A stretch of 64,000 nt of DNA from Diogma glabrata (GCA_963693315.1 OY856186.1:284848492-284912491); one strand, 5' to 3'. Shown: positions 26,271-38,335, counted from the stretch's first letter. Notes: generated by a model not told the origin, from the sequence alone. Translations and numbers: made by a program.

Positions 26271-26523
26271 AACTCTATTCAGTAAACGATAGCGCCCTCA
26301 ATGTTATGCAATATACCTCGATGATGACACGCTATTTTGTGTTCTTGTTTTGTTCACTATTTTAAAAAGTGTTATGTTATATAGAGTTACAATATGTGTC
26401 ACAAAAGCACATAGATACCTGGTAGGACCTAGGACCTAAGCACAACAATATGCGTTCTGAGGTGTTGATGAACGATTTTTTCGTACCTTAGGGGATCGAA
26501 GGCACATTGATTCGACCAAAGCA
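26271..26523. other. Unassigned sequence
   Basis: Contains no ORF. A run GGTAGGACCTAGGACCTAAG at about 26421 is a small direct repeat. Confidence 0.3.
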
Positions 26524-26990
26524 TCCCAAGTAGCAATTTATGGTGCATACACCGTTATATAACGGTGTTCATACTACAGTGTATTTTCAGTGCTTGGTGT
26601 AATCTAGGTGTATATAACGTCAGTAGCACGTCGTCATATACGTCAATGCACCCGGGTTTTATGACTTTGGTAAATCAAATACGTTTAACACACGTCTGAT
26701 TTTGATAATATTGACGTTATAATTACGTCTAAAAATCACTAAGAAGCAATTTTTTTACCGTATTTATGGTGTTAACAACGTGATATAACGGTGTTCACAC
26801 TACAGTGTATTTTCACTTTTTGGTGTAATCTAGGTGTATAAAACGTCAGTATGACGTAATTTTATGACTGTGGTAAATTAATTACGTTTAACACACGTCT
26901 GTTTTTGGTGATTTTGACGTTATAATTATATCTTAGAATCACCAAGAAGTAATTATTTTACCGTATTATTACCGTCTTTTGCCCACCGTA
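26524..26990. repeat. 226-bp tandem dimer with CCCAAGTAGCAAT start
   Basis: Two copies 226 bp apart (AACGGTGTTC at 26561 and 26787), sharing ACTACAGTGTATTTTCA, GGTGTAATCTAGGTGTATA and ACGTTTAACACACGTCTG. The start ATCCCAAGTAGCAATT is matched by the inverted ATTGTTACTTGGGAT at 37249-37263, so the dimer may be one end of a larger interrupted element. A perfect 18-bp palindrome CACCGTTATATAACGGTG lies in copy 1. Confidence 0.7.
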
Positions 26991-27130
26991 TTTTTGCCTT
27001 AATTTTATTTCTCAATTTAAATTTCTAAATAAAAGATTTTTGATTTTCAGTTTTATTTTTTATTAGTACTAAAATTTTTATTATTATAAAAATAAGTTAA
27101 GTATTAATTTATATTTTTATATTATTTTTA

Positions 27131-29110
27131 GGGTTCCGTTTTTTATACGGAACACTATTGGTGAGAGTAAAACGAGTTTTTCACATTATATCGATTATTT
27201 CGTAAACTATAAATGCTATGGACTTGAAATTTGAGGTGCGTATAAAACTAATCTGTCCACATGAAATGACGAATACAAATAAAGCTAAAGTGGTTTTCGT
27301 TTGGTTTACAGGGGTTCGATGTGAGACCTTTGAGAAAATAGATTTTTTTATAGATTCAAGTAGGGTATCATATGAAAGGGCTTCATTTCAGTATTCCTTA
27401 AAAATTTATCTTGGAATTTTAGACTTCACTATTTTTTTGTATAATTCTGAATAATGACGTTTTTTCGTGTTTTCTTAACTCGATTAGCTCCGAACCTAAC
27501 TGATCGAAAATTTTCAAATGTATTTGAAATGATAGAAAAATTAGTAGTTTTAATAAAAAATATATAAAAGTGTCTTTCCTCATAATTAGATTTATTAAGG
27601 GGGTGGAAATGAGGAGGGGTAAAAACACTATTTAAAATGTGGTCAAGTGGGGTGTCATTTGAAAGAACACTTAATTTAAAATTCGTTGCAATTTTTTTTA
27701 TAATTTTGCGGTGCACAGTTTTTGAGTTATGAACAAAAAAGTGCAAAATTCAAACCGTAACCCCCCCCCCCCCTACGTTTCGACACTGATTGACAGAAAA
27801 ATTTGAAAAAATTCACAGAGCTAGCTAGGAAATTTGGTAAATTTTGTATGAAAATTATACCGAAGTCTCAAATAATTATATTTCTGTGTGTTTAGGGCAC
27901 CGGGGTAGAGAGGGTAAAAAAAAACTTTTTTTGGCCCAAGCGAATGGAGTGTCATTTGAAAGAGCACCTAATTTAAAAATCGTTGCAATTTTTTTTAGAA
28001 TTTTACAGTGCACAGTTTTTGAGTTATGATCAAAAATGTTCAAAATTCAGACCGTCCCCCCGTGTATCATATTTATTGATGGTTTTGAAAGGGTAGGAAT
28101 GGTAAGGTGAAATAAAGCTTTTTTAACCCGAATAGCAATATCGAGTGGGACTGGCGTGTACATTTTTAGTCATGTCATCCTTTATACTGATTCTTAGAGC
28201 AATTCTTAATTTTGCAACTCTTTTAGAGTGAATATAACCAGTTATCCAAAAGAAAGAAGACTTTATTTCAAAATTATCACGGTCCTTTACTATCTATTGT
28301 ATATTGTATTGTAGTGTATGCCATAAGTGGGCCCAAAAGGTGGCGTAAATTCTCAAGGTTCAAATCAGATTGATGTGATTTGTTAGTTTGTGTTAAGATC
28401 CACGTTTGTAATCCATTCATAATTACTGGTTTAATAAATTTCTTGTATAACTTTAGAAAATGCTGAGTTTTAATTGAATGGTAAGTTCGATAACCTGCAA
28501 TTATTTTAGGGTTAATATTTGTTTAATATGCTATTGTAAGTCAAACATTGATCTTTTGTTAATTTTAAATATTGTTAAAATTATACGTTGTTTTTCAAGC
28601 ACCGACCTAAATGTCGAACTTATGTAATCTAACACAAAAAAATTGTTGCTATAGAAAGAACTGAAAATTTTAGTAAAGCGATGAGCCTATAATTCTATGG
28701 AACACGAAAAATATAGCGAAGCTTCAAGTGATTTTATTTCTATGTGTTTAGGGGATGGGAGTGGGGAAGGGTGAAAAATTGTTTTTTGACCCGCATGAGT
28801 GGGATGTCATTTGATAGAGCACCAAAATTAAAAAACAATACAGTTTTTTTAGAATTTTGCGATGCACCGTTTTTGAATTATTCTCAAAAAAGTGCAACAA
28901 AAAGTTAGTACCCCCCCCCCCTCCCCTATACGTTTCTTCGTTGATTGACAGAAAAATTTGAAAAAATTCATAGAGATAGGAAATTTGATAAACCCTTAAC
29001 GAAAAATATAGCGAAGCCTCAAGTAGTTTTAATTCTACGTGTTTAGGGGATAGGAGTGGAGAATCGTGAAAAAAATGTTTTTTGGGTCGCATGTGTGTCA
29101 TTTGAAAGAA
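27131..29110. repeat. Repeat block with GTGTCATTTGAAAGAGCAC units (left of Gypsy)
   Basis: Begins AGGGTTCCGTTTTTTATACGGAAC (hairpin). Then several diverged copies, at about 27640, 27945, 28805 and 29095, of a module: GTCATTTGAAAGA, GTGCACAGTTTTTGAGTTAT, a C-run (up to 14 C) and GATTGACAGAAAAATTTGAA. The unit cut at 29110 resumes at 35195, on the far side of the Gypsy element. ORFs here are not convincing. Confidence 0.7.
29107..29110. repeat. Target-site duplication AGAA (left)
   Basis: AGAA at 29107-29110 and at 35191-35194. The 4-bp size is usual for Gypsy elements. Uninterrupted copies of the module in the same block (for example near 27660) read CATTTGAAAGAACAC, showing the pre-insertion site. 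Confidence 0.8.
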
Positions 29111-29679
29111 TGTAGGAACCAGATTCCTGTTCGATTTAATTTCGTCAGGCCAAAAATAAAATATATATCCTATTCACTTTCAAATTATAAATCTTGTAAC
29201 ATTAATAATTTGCAAACATAAATTCAAGCAATTTTGTATTTCAACATAAAAAAAGAAAGAATAAAATAAAGAAAGTAAAATTGAAATGAGATAAATAAAA
29301 TAATGATTTTTCTAATCAAAGTTGGTTTTTCTAATCAAATAAAGAAATGTGCGTGGATTGAGGAATGTTGGATATGTTGTGTCTCACCTGTTCAATTAGA
29401 ATTAATATTTTGGCCTCACCAATACTTTCATATTAAAACAAAATTATTGGATTATATAAAAATGAAAATAATATAATATCATTCTGTTCTTACCCTTTCG
29501 GTACTTACAACTTAATTTGAGTGTTAAAAATTAAAATTAACATTTTGGTGTACAAAATTAAATTTGTTTGTTTTTTCAATTAAACATTAAATAAAATTTC
29601 AAATGTGTTAAAATAACAAAAATTACTTTATTTTTAAAATATAAAATATTCGTATAGTTTTATTATTCATAAAACTATA
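29111..29679 (+). repeat. 5' LTR (569 bp)
   Basis: Starts TGTAGGAACCAGATTCCTG and ends ATTCATAAAACTATA. It matches 34622-35190 with no difference noticed on reading. It does not end in the usual CA. The boundary is set by the AGAA duplication. Confidence 0.9.
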
Positions 29680-29680
29680 A

Positions 29681-29700
29681 ATGGTGACCCCGATTTGGAC
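29681..29700 (+). promoter_or_regulatory. Primer binding site (tRNA-Trp type)
   Basis: One to two bases after the LTR: TGGTGACCCCGA, complementary to the 3' end of tRNA-Trp including CCA. After 12 matching bases the sequence departs from the tRNA. Confidence 0.8.
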
Positions 29701-30514
29701 AAGCAACTAGCAGTTTTTTTTTAAATAAAAAGTGAAAACAACACTACAAAAAAATTCAAGCCGTGTTTTTGGAAATCTGGTGCAATATTGCATTGCATCA
29801 GATAACAGGTAAATACCTAATAACAAAATAATTTTTAGAACATTATAATCAATACCGCTATATTTTTCTTGGTATTAAACAAACAACGGTAAAATACCGC
29901 AACAGCTAAAAATATTATTACAAAGCCTCGTGGATTTTAAACTTAAAAATCATTATACAATACCACGTCGGATATCAAGATAAAAATTATTTTGACTGCA
30001 AGAAAGCCGCGCGGGATTATTTAAAAAAAAAAAAAACTATTTTGCCGTAAACTAAAAATATTAATTAATAACAACAATCAATTGGATTTGGACAACAATT
30101 ATACATCAAATAAAATTCAAGAAGAGCAGAAATCAACTCAATCAACTACAAAGAAGAAATAGGTGAGTCACAAACATTTATTTTATATTCCTCAATTCAC
30201 GCCATTCAATAATAAAGCGAACCAGAATTTAGAATTTGTTTCATTTTTATATTATATATATTATATTATATTTATCTTATTATATTGTATTTGATTGTAT
30301 TTTCTTAAATGTTGAAAATTTTTTTTCATTGCGGTCGTGTTTTGAGTAACAGAATTGCTCGAATTTATTATTGATTATATATTTACAAAAACGGCGCGAT
30401 TATATTATTTGCGATTATATATACATTTTTTTTTGGATGTGATTGAAAATTGGTTTTGCGTTTTAATTTTGTTTTTTTTTTACAATTACGTTATCCTGCA
30501 ACTGTTTTACTTAA
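29701..30514 (+). other. Gypsy leader (5' UTR)
   Basis: About 800 bp of AT-rich untranslated leader between the primer site and the gag ATG. No ORF. Confidence 0.6.
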
Positions 30515-31492
30515 ATGAGTGAAACAGAGTCAGACTCAAGTACGAAACGTATTTTACGGTCGACTGTGGAACAAACCAAAGAGGTAGGAAAACCACTACC
30601 AGTACCACCACATAAAAATAAAAAACCAAAACCTGAAAGGAGTATGGCGACAATAACACTCCCAGATTTTATCGAATCGGACCCAGGGTTGTGGTTTTTG
30701 TTAGTAGAAAACTTATTCGCTACAAAAGACATTACCGACGACAAACAACAGTTCGGCGCAGTGTTAGCTTCACTAAAACCAAAGGTTCTTGCTATCGTTC
30801 GCCCTCTTTTGATAAATCCTCCCACAGAAAATCGCTATGAAACTCTGAAAGCTAAAATCATTAGCCTACTTTCAGAATCAGAGCAAATTAGAATCGAAAA
30901 ACTGTTAAAAACCGTAGATATTGGCAATCAAAAGCCTTCTTCATTCTACGACCAGCTACTTCTTATAGCTGGGGATTCTACCGCGGTCACACCTGAGCTT
31001 ATTAAAAATCTCTGGCTCGCTCGACTTCCCATAGGTGTGAAAACTGTCGTCGTTGCAGTACAGAGCGACGACATCCAAAAATTGCTACCAGTCGCGGACA
31101 GGATTTGGGAAGCAATTAACGGTTCCCCTTCTTGTGGTAATATAAACCAGTCTAATGTCGAAAAGGCCAATGCACCTTCGACATCTACAGAGATCTGGCA
31201 ACAACCACAACATCCATTTGAGAAGATGTTAGAACAACTAACATCTTCTTTTAACAATATGAAGTCACGTCTAGACAACTGGGAAAACAACTTCCAGAGG
31301 TCAAGATCTCGATCACCTTCTAGGTACTCGTCTTTTCGACGAAACAACTTTAGACCTAGAAGCAGATCACCTTCATCAAAAACAATTTGTTGGTACCATC
31401 GAACATTCGGACCGAAAGCTGCAAGATGCGTAGGAAATTGCTCCTACAAATCTTCTAGCTCCGTAAACATCACACCGAATTCGGGAAACTAA
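30515..31492 (+). CDS. gag: Gag polyprotein (CsRn1-type, CHCC box)
   Basis: 325 residues starting MSETESDSS. Capsid-like region ([20 protein letters not shown], about residues 46-65, then [20 protein letters not shown] and [13 protein letters not shown]) as in CsRn1/Mag-related gags. The C-terminal part is Ser/Arg-rich ([12 protein letters not shown]) and carries [20 protein letters not shown]2HX9CX3C, the unusual CHCC arrangement of the clade. It packages RNA into virus-like particles. The stop TAA at 31490 lies directly behind a slippery heptamer, which would extend it into pol. Confidence 0.92.
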   Translation: MSETESDSSTKRILRSTVEQTKEVGKPLPVPPHKNKKPKPERSMATITLPDFIESDPGLWFLLVENLFATKDITDDKQQFGAVLASLKPKVLAIVRPLLINPPTENRYETLKAKIISLLSESEQIRIEKLLKTVDIGNQKPSSFYDQLLLIAGDSTAVTPELIKNLWLARLPIGVKTVVVAVQSDDIQKLLPVADRIWEAINGSPSCGNINQSNVEKANAPSTSTEIWQQPQHPFEKMLEQLTSSFNNMKSRLDNWENNFQRSRSRSPSRYSSFRRNNFRPRSRSPSSKTICWYHRTFGPKAARCVGNCSYKSSSSVNITPNSGN

Positions 31493-34400
31493 CTGTTCCT
31501 AACGTGAATACGGCTAACGTTGGGATACAGACTACAAGCCGTCTGTTCGTCAGGTGTTTCAATACGAATCTTGAATTTCTTATTGACACAGGCGCTGATG
31601 TATCAGTGATCCCGTGTCAATCTTTTTCAAACCTAATTAAAGACGAACACAATGTCCTGACAGCCGCTAATGGATCTATGATCCACACTTTTGGTACTAA
31701 ATTGTTGAATTTAGATTTGGGTCTCCGTAGAGAACTACGGCATACATTTGTCGTAGCATCAGTAAGTAAACCTATTATAGGTGCTGACTTTCTGACCAAG
31801 TTCTCATTGATTGTCGATCTAAAGCGTAAACGCTTACTAGATACAAGTACACAATTAGCAGTGAACACTATTTCGTGCTCTGATAGTACGCCTTCACTGC
31901 GACTGTATAATATTCAAGGAAGTTATGGAGACATGCTCCATGACTTCCCATCTCTCACTCAGGAACCCAAATATAACGCTCCAGTCAAACACAACGTGGT
32001 TCATCGAATTATCACAAAAGGACAATTACCTTTCTCTCGACCACGTAGACTAGAAGCTACTAAATTCAAAATTGCAAAAGACGAATTTTCGCATATGGCC
32101 CAGCTAGGATTGATTAAACCATCCTCATCTTGTGCTTCATCTCCACTACATTTGGTTCCAAAGAAGGATCAAAATGATTGGAGACCTTGCGGGGACTATC
32201 GACGTCTGAATGATGTTACCATCCCAGATCGATACCCCATACCACATATACAGGATTTTTCCATGCATCTTCACGGATGCACTATATTCTCCAAAATCGA
32301 TCTTGTCCGGGCTTACCACCAAATACCAGTCGCTGCGGAAGATATCCACAAAACTGCGATAACTGTTCCGTTTGGTCTCTTTGAATTCCTTAGAATGCCT
32401 TATGGTCTGAGAAACGCAGCTCAGACTTTTCAGCGTTTTATGGACGAAGTGCTCAAGGGATTAGATTTCGTATTTGCTTATATCGACGATGTTTTGGTGG
32501 CAAGTAATTCTCCACAGGAACACCAAAATCACTTACGCATTCTTTTCAAAAGATTATCTGATTTCGATATTAAAATTAAAATTTCTAAATGCGTATTTGG
32601 CGTTCCTTCTCTTGATTTCTTGAGCCATGAAATCACTAAGGATGGCATAAAGCCATCCCCAGATCCAATCATGGCCATACAAGATTTTCCACAGCCAACT
32701 TCAGTTCGCCAAGTTCAGCGATTTGTGGGAATGGTAAACTATTACCATAGATTTATACCCCACTTAGCCGAGCTAATTGCTCCTCTACATGGCTATCTTG
32801 CTGAACTAGCCAAGATAAAAAAGAAGTCAGCATTTGTCTGGCCCCTCCAATGCAGTACAGCCATTGACAATGTCAAACTGGCGCTTGTAAACTGCACACT
32901 CTTGGCTCATCCGTTACAAAATGCAAGCTTTTGTATCAAAACGGATGCTTCAGGTACTGCAACAGGAGCAGTATTAGAACAACTAAACAAAGGAAGTTGG
33001 CAGCCTTTAGGATTTTTCTCCCGAAAACTCTCACCTGCAGAGAAAAATTACTCTACTTTTGATCGCGAATTATTGGCTATTTTTCTAGCTATTAAACACT
33101 TCCGTTACTTCATAGAAGGTCGTATGTTCACTGTGTTCACAGACCATAAACCTCTTGTAACATCAATCGCCTCAAAAACGGAAAGAAGTCCCCGTCAGGC
33201 TCGTCATCTTGATTTCATTTCCCAGTTTACAACTGATATTCGACACATCACTGGCACGAATAATGTAGTGGCAGATGCTCTTTCACGAACTGAGGAAATG
33301 GCTATCAATTTTACTGGATTAGATGTCGATAAACTCGTCACACTTCAAGAGATCGATCCAGAACTCCAAAATTTAATTAAAAATCCACAGGTCGTAGGTT
33401 CTAAATGGAAGTTAGAACCCATCACAACAAAAATGCATAGAAAACCAATTTGGTGTGAGACCTCGACAAAAACATTTCGTCCATACTTACCTGAGTCCCT
33501 AAGAAGATCAACATTCAATTCTTTACATTGCCTTTCCCACCCCGGTATTAGAGCATCCCGGAAGATGCTCTCTAAACGTTATTTCTGGCCTTCAATGAGT
33601 GTTGACGTTGGATTTTGGTCTAAGACATGCTTATCATGTCAAAGATGTAAGGTTCAACGACACACTCATTCAGAACACGGTCAGATACCTGTACCGTCGG
33701 CCAGATTCGAGCATATTCACGTCGATTTGGTAGGTCCTTTACCTCCATCTCATGAATATCGGTATATCATGACTACAATCGATCGTTTCACTCGGTGGCC
33801 CGAAGCAATACCTTTGGTGGATGGAACAGCTGAGACTGTAGCAAAAGCTTTCTTAACCAATCATATTTCAAGATTTGGTGTGCCGTTAAACATAACTTCT
33901 GATCGCGGAGCGAATTTCGAATCAAAGTTATTTCAGGAACTTATGAACATCATGGGTTCTCATAAAATAAGGACGACGGCTTACAATCCCAAAGCCAATG
34001 GAATCGTAGAAAGATTCCATCGACAGCTCAAATCTTCACTTGAATCTCATGGTAATACTACCAATTGGAGTGATACACTCCCCATCGTCATGCTAGGCAT
34101 TCGGTCTTCGATCAAATCTGATCTAGGGTGTACTCCTGCGGATCTTGTCTACGGACAAAGTCTGAAGATTCCAGGAGAACTATTTATACATCCTGAAGAT
34201 TCACATCCAATAGAACCAGCAAATCTGGTTGACCATTTACAACAATGGATGCGATCTTTAATTCCTAAAGATACCCGGAAGGATCCTCAGACTAATATTT
34301 ACGTTCCAAAAGATCTTTTGGAATGCGATTATGTTTTCGTCAGGGTGGATAAGGTACGACCTAGCTTATCACCACCATATGAGGGTCCATTTAAAGTCAG

Positions 34401-34584
34401 CAGACGATTCCGGAAAAGTTTTGTCGTTGAAATCAAAGGTAAAAACCAGACGATTTCAATTGACAGACTGAAACCAGCATACATGACCGACACAATTCAA
34501 AGACAATCACATATCCGAAAAGTAACTTTTCAGTTACCTACGCAACACTCTAACATTATAGCTAAGAACAAAATCAGATGTTAA
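31459..34584 (+). CDS. pol: Pol polyprotein: protease, RT, RNase H, integrase
   Basis: Open from 31459, overlapping gag by ~34 bases in the -1 frame. Domains counted from 31504: aspartic protease [13 protein letters not shown] (~25); RT with [14 protein letters not shown] (first catalytic D) and YIDDVLV (~326); RNase [15 protein letters not shown] (~480) and FTDHKPL; integrase zinc finger HCLSHPG..CLSCQRC (~675-715), then the D,D,E core HVDLVGPL (~740), TSDRGANF (~800), ANGIVERFH (~836). All catalytic residues are present. The C-terminal tail ([17 protein letters not shown]) resembles the integrase SH3-like end. Confidence 0.95.
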   Translation, partial: LRKHHTEFGKLTVPNVNTANVGIQTTSRLFVRCFNTNLEFLIDTGADVSVIPCQSFSNLIKDEHNVLTAANGSMIHTFGTKLLNLDLGLRRELRHTFVVASVSKPIIGADFLTKFSLIVDLKRKRLLDTSTQLAVNTISCSDSTPSLRLYNIQGSYGDMLHDFPSLTQEPKYNAPVKHNVVHRIITKGQLPFSRPRRLEATKFKIAKDEFSHMAQLGLIKPSSSCASSPLHLVPKKDQNDWRPCGDYRRLNDVTIPDRYPIPHIQDFSMHLHGCTIFSKIDLVRAYHQIPVAAEDIHKTAITVPFGLFEFLRMPYGLRNAAQTFQRFMDEVLKGLDFVFAYIDDVLVASNSPQEHQNHLRILFKRLSDFDIKIKISKCVFGVPSLDFLSHEITKDGIKPSPDPIMAIQDFPQPTSVRQVQRFVGMVNYYHRFIPHLAELIAPLHGYLAELAKIKKKSAFVWPLQCSTAIDNVKLALVNCTLLAHPLQNASFCIKTDASGTATGAVLEQLNKGSWQPLGFFSRKLSPAEKNYSTFDRELLAIFLAIKHFRYFIEGRMFTVFTDHKPLVTSIASKTERSPRQARHLDFISQFTTDIRHITGTNNVVADALSRTEEMAINFTGLDVDKLVTLQEIDPELQNLIKNPQVVGSKWKLEPITTKMHRKPIWCETSTKTFRPYLPESLRRSTFNSLHCLSHPGIRASRKMLSKRYFWPSMSVDVGFWSKTCLSCQRCKVQRHTHSEHGQIPVPSARFEHIHVDLVGPLPPSHEYRYIMTTIDRFTRWPEAIPLVDGTAETVAKAFLTNHISRFGVPLNITSDRGANFESKLFQELMNIMGSHKIRTTAYNPKANGIVERFHRQLKSSLESHGNTTNWSDTLPIVMLGIRSSIKSDLGCTPADLVYGQSLKIPGELFIHPEDSHPIEPANLVDHLQQWMRSLIPKDTRKDPQTNIYVPKDLLECDYVFVRVDKVRPSLSPPYEGPFKVSRRFRKSFVVEIKGKNQTISIDRLKPAYMTDTIQRQSHIRKVTFQLPTQHSNIIAKNKIRC
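31483..31489 (+). promoter_or_regulatory. -1 ribosomal frameshift site GGGAAAC
   Basis: G_GGA_AAC in gag frame is a canonical X_XXY_YYZ heptamer, followed at once by the gag stop TAA. Slipping back one base enters the pol frame, which is open from 31459. Downstream ACGGCT (about 31510) pairs with AGCCGT (about 31537), a possible stimulatory stem. No ATG lies at the pol start, so frameshifting is the likely expression route (inference). Confidence 0.75.
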
Positions 34585-34604
34585 CTCATCTCCTTTTGTT
34601 CTTT

Positions 34605-34621
34605 TTAAAGGAAGGGAGTGT
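34605..34621 (+). promoter_or_regulatory. Polypurine tract
   Basis: AAAGGAAGGGAGTGT directly before the 3' LTR; primes plus-strand DNA synthesis in LTR elements. Confidence 0.8.
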
Positions 34622-35190
34622 TGTAGGAACCAGATTCCTGTTCGATTTAATTTCGTCAGGCCAAAAATAAAATATATATCCTATTCACTTTCAAATTATA
34701 AATCTTGTAACATTAATAATTTGCAAACATAAATTCAAGCAATTTTGTATTTCAACATAAAAAAAGAAAGAATAAAATAAAGAAAGTAAAATTGAAATGA
34801 GATAAATAAAATAATGATTTTTCTAATCAAAGTTGGTTTTTCTAATCAAATAAAGAAATGTGCGTGGATTGAGGAATGTTGGATATGTTGTGTCTCACCT
34901 GTTCAATTAGAATTAATATTTTGGCCTCACCAATACTTTCATATTAAAACAAAATTATTGGATTATATAAAAATGAAAATAATATAATATCATTCTGTTC
35001 TTACCCTTTCGGTACTTACAACTTAATTTGAGTGTTAAAAATTAAAATTAACATTTTGGTGTACAAAATTAAATTTGTTTGTTTTTTCAATTAAACATTA
35101 AATAAAATTTCAAATGTGTTAAAATAACAAAAATTACTTTATTTTTAAAATATAAAATATTCGTATAGTTTTATTATTCATAAAACTATA
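34622..35190 (+). repeat. 3' LTR (569 bp)
   Basis: Same sequence as 29111-29679, followed by the AGAA duplication at 35191-35194. Confidence 0.9.
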
Positions 35191-35194
35191 AGAA

Positions 35195-35600
35195 CACCAA
35201 AATTAAGAAACATTACAATTATTTTAGAATCTTGCGATGCACAGTTTTTGAATTATTGTCAAAAAAGTCCTATTTTTTAATGCGTTAACACCACTCCACC
35301 CCTAAATTTCGTCGTTGTTTAACAGAATTGAGTCGTTCCTTAGCTACCATAAATAGCTATGGATATCATTTAACCTAAAGTAATATTTTTTATATCATTT
35401 CGATCAATTTAGATGAGATTGACATTAACTATTGATATTTACGATGAACCATTTAGTTTTTATGTGTCTATGGTCTAGCAATATAAACCCTTTACAACAC
35501 AACTTTATGTAAATTATTTTGATATTGTTTTCTTTACATTCACGGAACCCTTGACGAGCGAATTTTATTCGCACTTGTCTGACTTTTTTATTTTTATAAT
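35195..35600. repeat. Repeat block continued (right of Gypsy)
   Basis: Resumes the interrupted module (CACCAAAATTAAGAAACATT, then GATGCACAGTTTTTGAATTAT). It ends near ACGGAACCCTTGACGAGCG (35544), the inverted counterpart of AGGGTTCCGT at 27131, followed by a GCGAATTTTATTCGC hairpin. Together 27131-35553 may be one element of ~2.3 kb into which the Gypsy jumped. Confidence 0.5.
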
Positions 35601-36559
35601 TTTAGTTATTAGGTTCATTTTAAATTTCATTTTATTTCATTTCACAATTTCATTTTAAAGTTATTAAGTTAAAAGGAATTAGTTTAAAATTATTAAGTTT
35701 TTATATTTTCTTTAGAGCTGGCATGAAAATAAATATTTATATTCAAATAATCAAATCAAATTAAACTGTATACCTCTTTATACGATCAGACGCATGTTTT
35801 AAATACTCTTTGAAAAAAAATTTGAACCATCATGGTCCGTATAACTGGCATGAAAATTGCTCAAAATTGAGACAAAACTAATTGAATGTTTGTTTATTAC
35901 TTGAAAAATTTAGTTTTATGGTTGTTCCAGACCATGAATATTTCTGTAGAAGGAAATCAACAAATAGATAGTTGCAAGTATTTCTTCTGGTTGCGTTATG
36001 GTTTTTACCACCAAAACGAGAAAGTTTTTGCATCTATAAAAAAATATGATAAAATATTAGTTAAAGAATCTCGAATTCTCTTAAGAAAAATTATTGTGTT
36101 AAAAATTTATTGTTCTTCAGTTAAAAGAAAATTTGAGTAAAAATCTTCAAAAATAGTGTATTAAAAATATAAATTTCCATTTGAATGGAAAATTAATATA
36201 AAACATTCGTGAAGTTTAACAATTAAAACAAGTGGGAATTCTTTTGAAAAAACGAAACCGCAATCTGTTTTCTTTGACGAAAAAAATTAACAATCACAGA
36301 AAAAGAAAAGATTTTTCAATACCTACCTTTTTTACTAACTTTGCGTACCTATTTTAATTAAATAATTTCTTTTTCTATGCGAAAAGTAAACTCACTAGTG
36401 AAATAGAATAACAAATTAAAGTTGCTATGGTTTTTCATATAATTCTGCAAAGTATTTTAAACAACGTAGCCATGAAAAAATAGAAAATGAATTTTGAATG
36501 TTTTGTTGTCGATTTCTAACTTTATAATTTATAGTAAATATCGATTATATATTACTATC
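35601..36559. other. AT-rich DNA, no gene seen
   Basis: The only ORF (84 codons, 35886-36140) shows no family motif. No repeat ends recognised. Confidence 0.35.
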
Positions 36560-36567
36560 ATAGAAAA

Positions 36568-36708
36568 AATTGCATTTCCTACGCGAGATAAAAACGTTTA
36601 TCGTTCGTAAACATGTCTCACTCGACGCTAGCGCGTCTCGTGAACAAATGTTTACTCACGAAAAAAACAATGTTTTCATCTCTTGTAGGAAAATATACTA
36701 TTATCTCA
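36568..36708. repeat. Hairpin MITE-like element
   Basis: GCATTTCCTACGCGAGAT... inverted to ...ATCTCTTGTAGGAAAAT, with inner arms CGTAAACATGT/AAATGTTTAC and a GC-rich loop CTCGACGCTAGCGCGTCTCG. Similar in layout, not sequence, to the hairpin at 9777-9920. Confidence 0.55.
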
Positions 36709-36819
36709 CTTTTCACATTTTCACTTTTGCTTTTTGTAATTTATTTTAACAAGCTCCTTCCACAATTTACAAAATTACACGAATGAATATATATATAAAT
36801 ATATAAATATATAAATATT

Positions 36820-37265
36820 CCTGCCTTAGCCGAACTCAAAATTTCATTGTTTTGAACAAAAAAAAAAGCCTCCTAATTTCTCGTAAATAACTTCAGTAAA
36901 TTTTAGTTGTATTCAGTTGCAATGCGAAAAGAGAAAATTACTAGATTTATAAGGTCCATAAATTACTTTTTAGTGTAAGTTATCAAATTACTTTGTTTAC
37001 ACCTAAAAGTATAGGATACACTTGTTCGTTTAATCGAATACAACATTTCGATGGTTTGAACAAACAAGAATGGCTCGTAATTTCTCGTAAATAACTTTTC
37101 AGTAATTTTAAGGTGTGTTTTGAACTTTCAGTTGCAATGCGGGAAGAAAATTACTAGGTTTATAAGGTCAATAAATTACTTTTTAGTGTAAGTTATAAAA
37201 TTACTTTGTTTACACCTAAAAGTAAATATTCTATGGTAATTTTATTACTTCGGTGTAGAATTGTT
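36820..37265. repeat. ~204-bp tandem dimer ending ATTGTTACTTGGGA
   Basis: Two diverged copies with period about 204 bp, sharing ATTTCTCGTAAATAACTT, TTCAGTTGCAATGCG, TAGxTTTATAAGGTCxATAAA and ACTTTGTTTACACCTAAAAG. The right end ATTGTTACTTGGGAT is the inverted counterpart of the start at 26522. Confidence 0.65.
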
Positions 37266-37379
37266 ACTTGGGATTCCATTTGTATGATATATTTACCAAA
37301 AAAGCCCTCTTCATTTTATCACTATCACAGTAAGTGATCTCGACAGTTTGACTATTTGCACAAACTGATTGACAAATAA

Positions 37380-38335
37380 AACGCAGTAAAAAATACGGTT
37401 AACGCATGATGGATCGATTTTATCCAAGCACTGCTGGTGACGATATTTATAAAAACAAAGTGATCAGAGAACTAAGATTTGATGTTTCGATCACCTACAA
37501 TTCGTATAGCACCTTTTTGAAGAGAGTTCAAAAGAGTCAGGATGGAAACAGATGCAGCACCCCAAACTTGAGAACAGTACTCTACACAAGGACGAATGTA
37601 GGACTTATGTGGAATAATTGATATGGAGTGAAATATTTTTTACATCTATTGAGGACTGTGTTTTCTTGGCGCGTTCTTTCCCATTGCCATTATACGATCG
37701 TTCTAGAGTAGGGCGATAGAAATTTTGACGCCCAATAAAATTTTTCACATTCGTCCATTTGTTTTGTCACACACACTAATCGAAATATCTTTGGCAAACT
37801 CGTTCGTTGATCTGGCAACAATCAATAGCTATGTTTTGGTGGAATTAAAATTGAACATATTTTAGTTTCCTCAATCGGCGACTTTTACCAGGCTATCGTT
37901 TACATTTAAAGCGTCTCTCCGTGCGGAATTTATTCGTTCATGCATTTTTCCCTTTAAAGATAGGAAAACGAACGAGTTGTGCAGTATAGTATCATCTGCA
38001 AAATTATTTATTGGGTTACTGGGGATTTTCATTTGATATAAATTAATAATAGTGTGGTGACAAAACTGTGCCTTGAAGTACTTCTGCATTAATTAATTTA
38101 GACGCAGAAGAACAGCTATCGATGGATACCGAAATGTTTCGGTCGGTGAGAAAATTTTGAATAAACTACACAACTGCGGGGTTAAATCCGTACGCCATCC
38201 GCTTGGTGATCAGGTTGGCATCCCAGATTTGATCAAATGCAAATTGACAACCAAATTGTAATTAAAGTGGAAAATATAATTCAAGTTTGCCTTAAATAAC
38301 AGAAAATTACTGATTTTCAGTAAACAAATTGTCCA
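37380..38335 (-). pseudogene. LINE reverse transcriptase relic
   Basis: Read on the minus strand with frame repairs: DQIWDANLITKRM, FLTDRNISVSIDS, AEVLQGTVLSP, then NNFADDTILHNS (catalytic FADD), MHERINSARRDALNV, LVKVADWGS, and further down SYIRPCVEYCSQVWGA and LNSLQKGAIRIVGDR. This covers RT motif B through thumb of a CR1/Jockey-type LINE. The window between WGS and the thumb is shortened. Related to the relic at 5620-7076. Several frameshifts; dead. Confidence 0.75.

Larger units (their letters stand above)
29111..35190 (+). mobile_element. Ty3/Gypsy LTR retrotransposon, CsRn1 clade, apparently complete
   Basis: 6080 bp: 5' LTR, tRNA-Trp-type primer site, gag, frameshifted pol, polypurine tract, 3' LTR, 4-bp duplication. 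The combination of a CHCC (not CCHC) gag box and a TGGTGACCCCGA primer site complementary to the tRNA-Trp 3' end is the published hallmark of the CsRn1 clade. LTRs look identical by eye and the ORFs are intact, so insertion was recent and the copy may be competent. There is no env gene. Confidence 0.9.

Noticed and set aside
35886..36140. 84-codon ORF near the Gypsy right flank
   Set aside because: AT-biased composition, no conserved motif, no neighbouring exon signals.
26240..37265. CRISPR-like array from regularly spaced repeats
   Set aside because: Repeats are long (>200 bp), diverged and in an evidently eukaryotic transposon context; no spacer-repeat pattern or cas genes.
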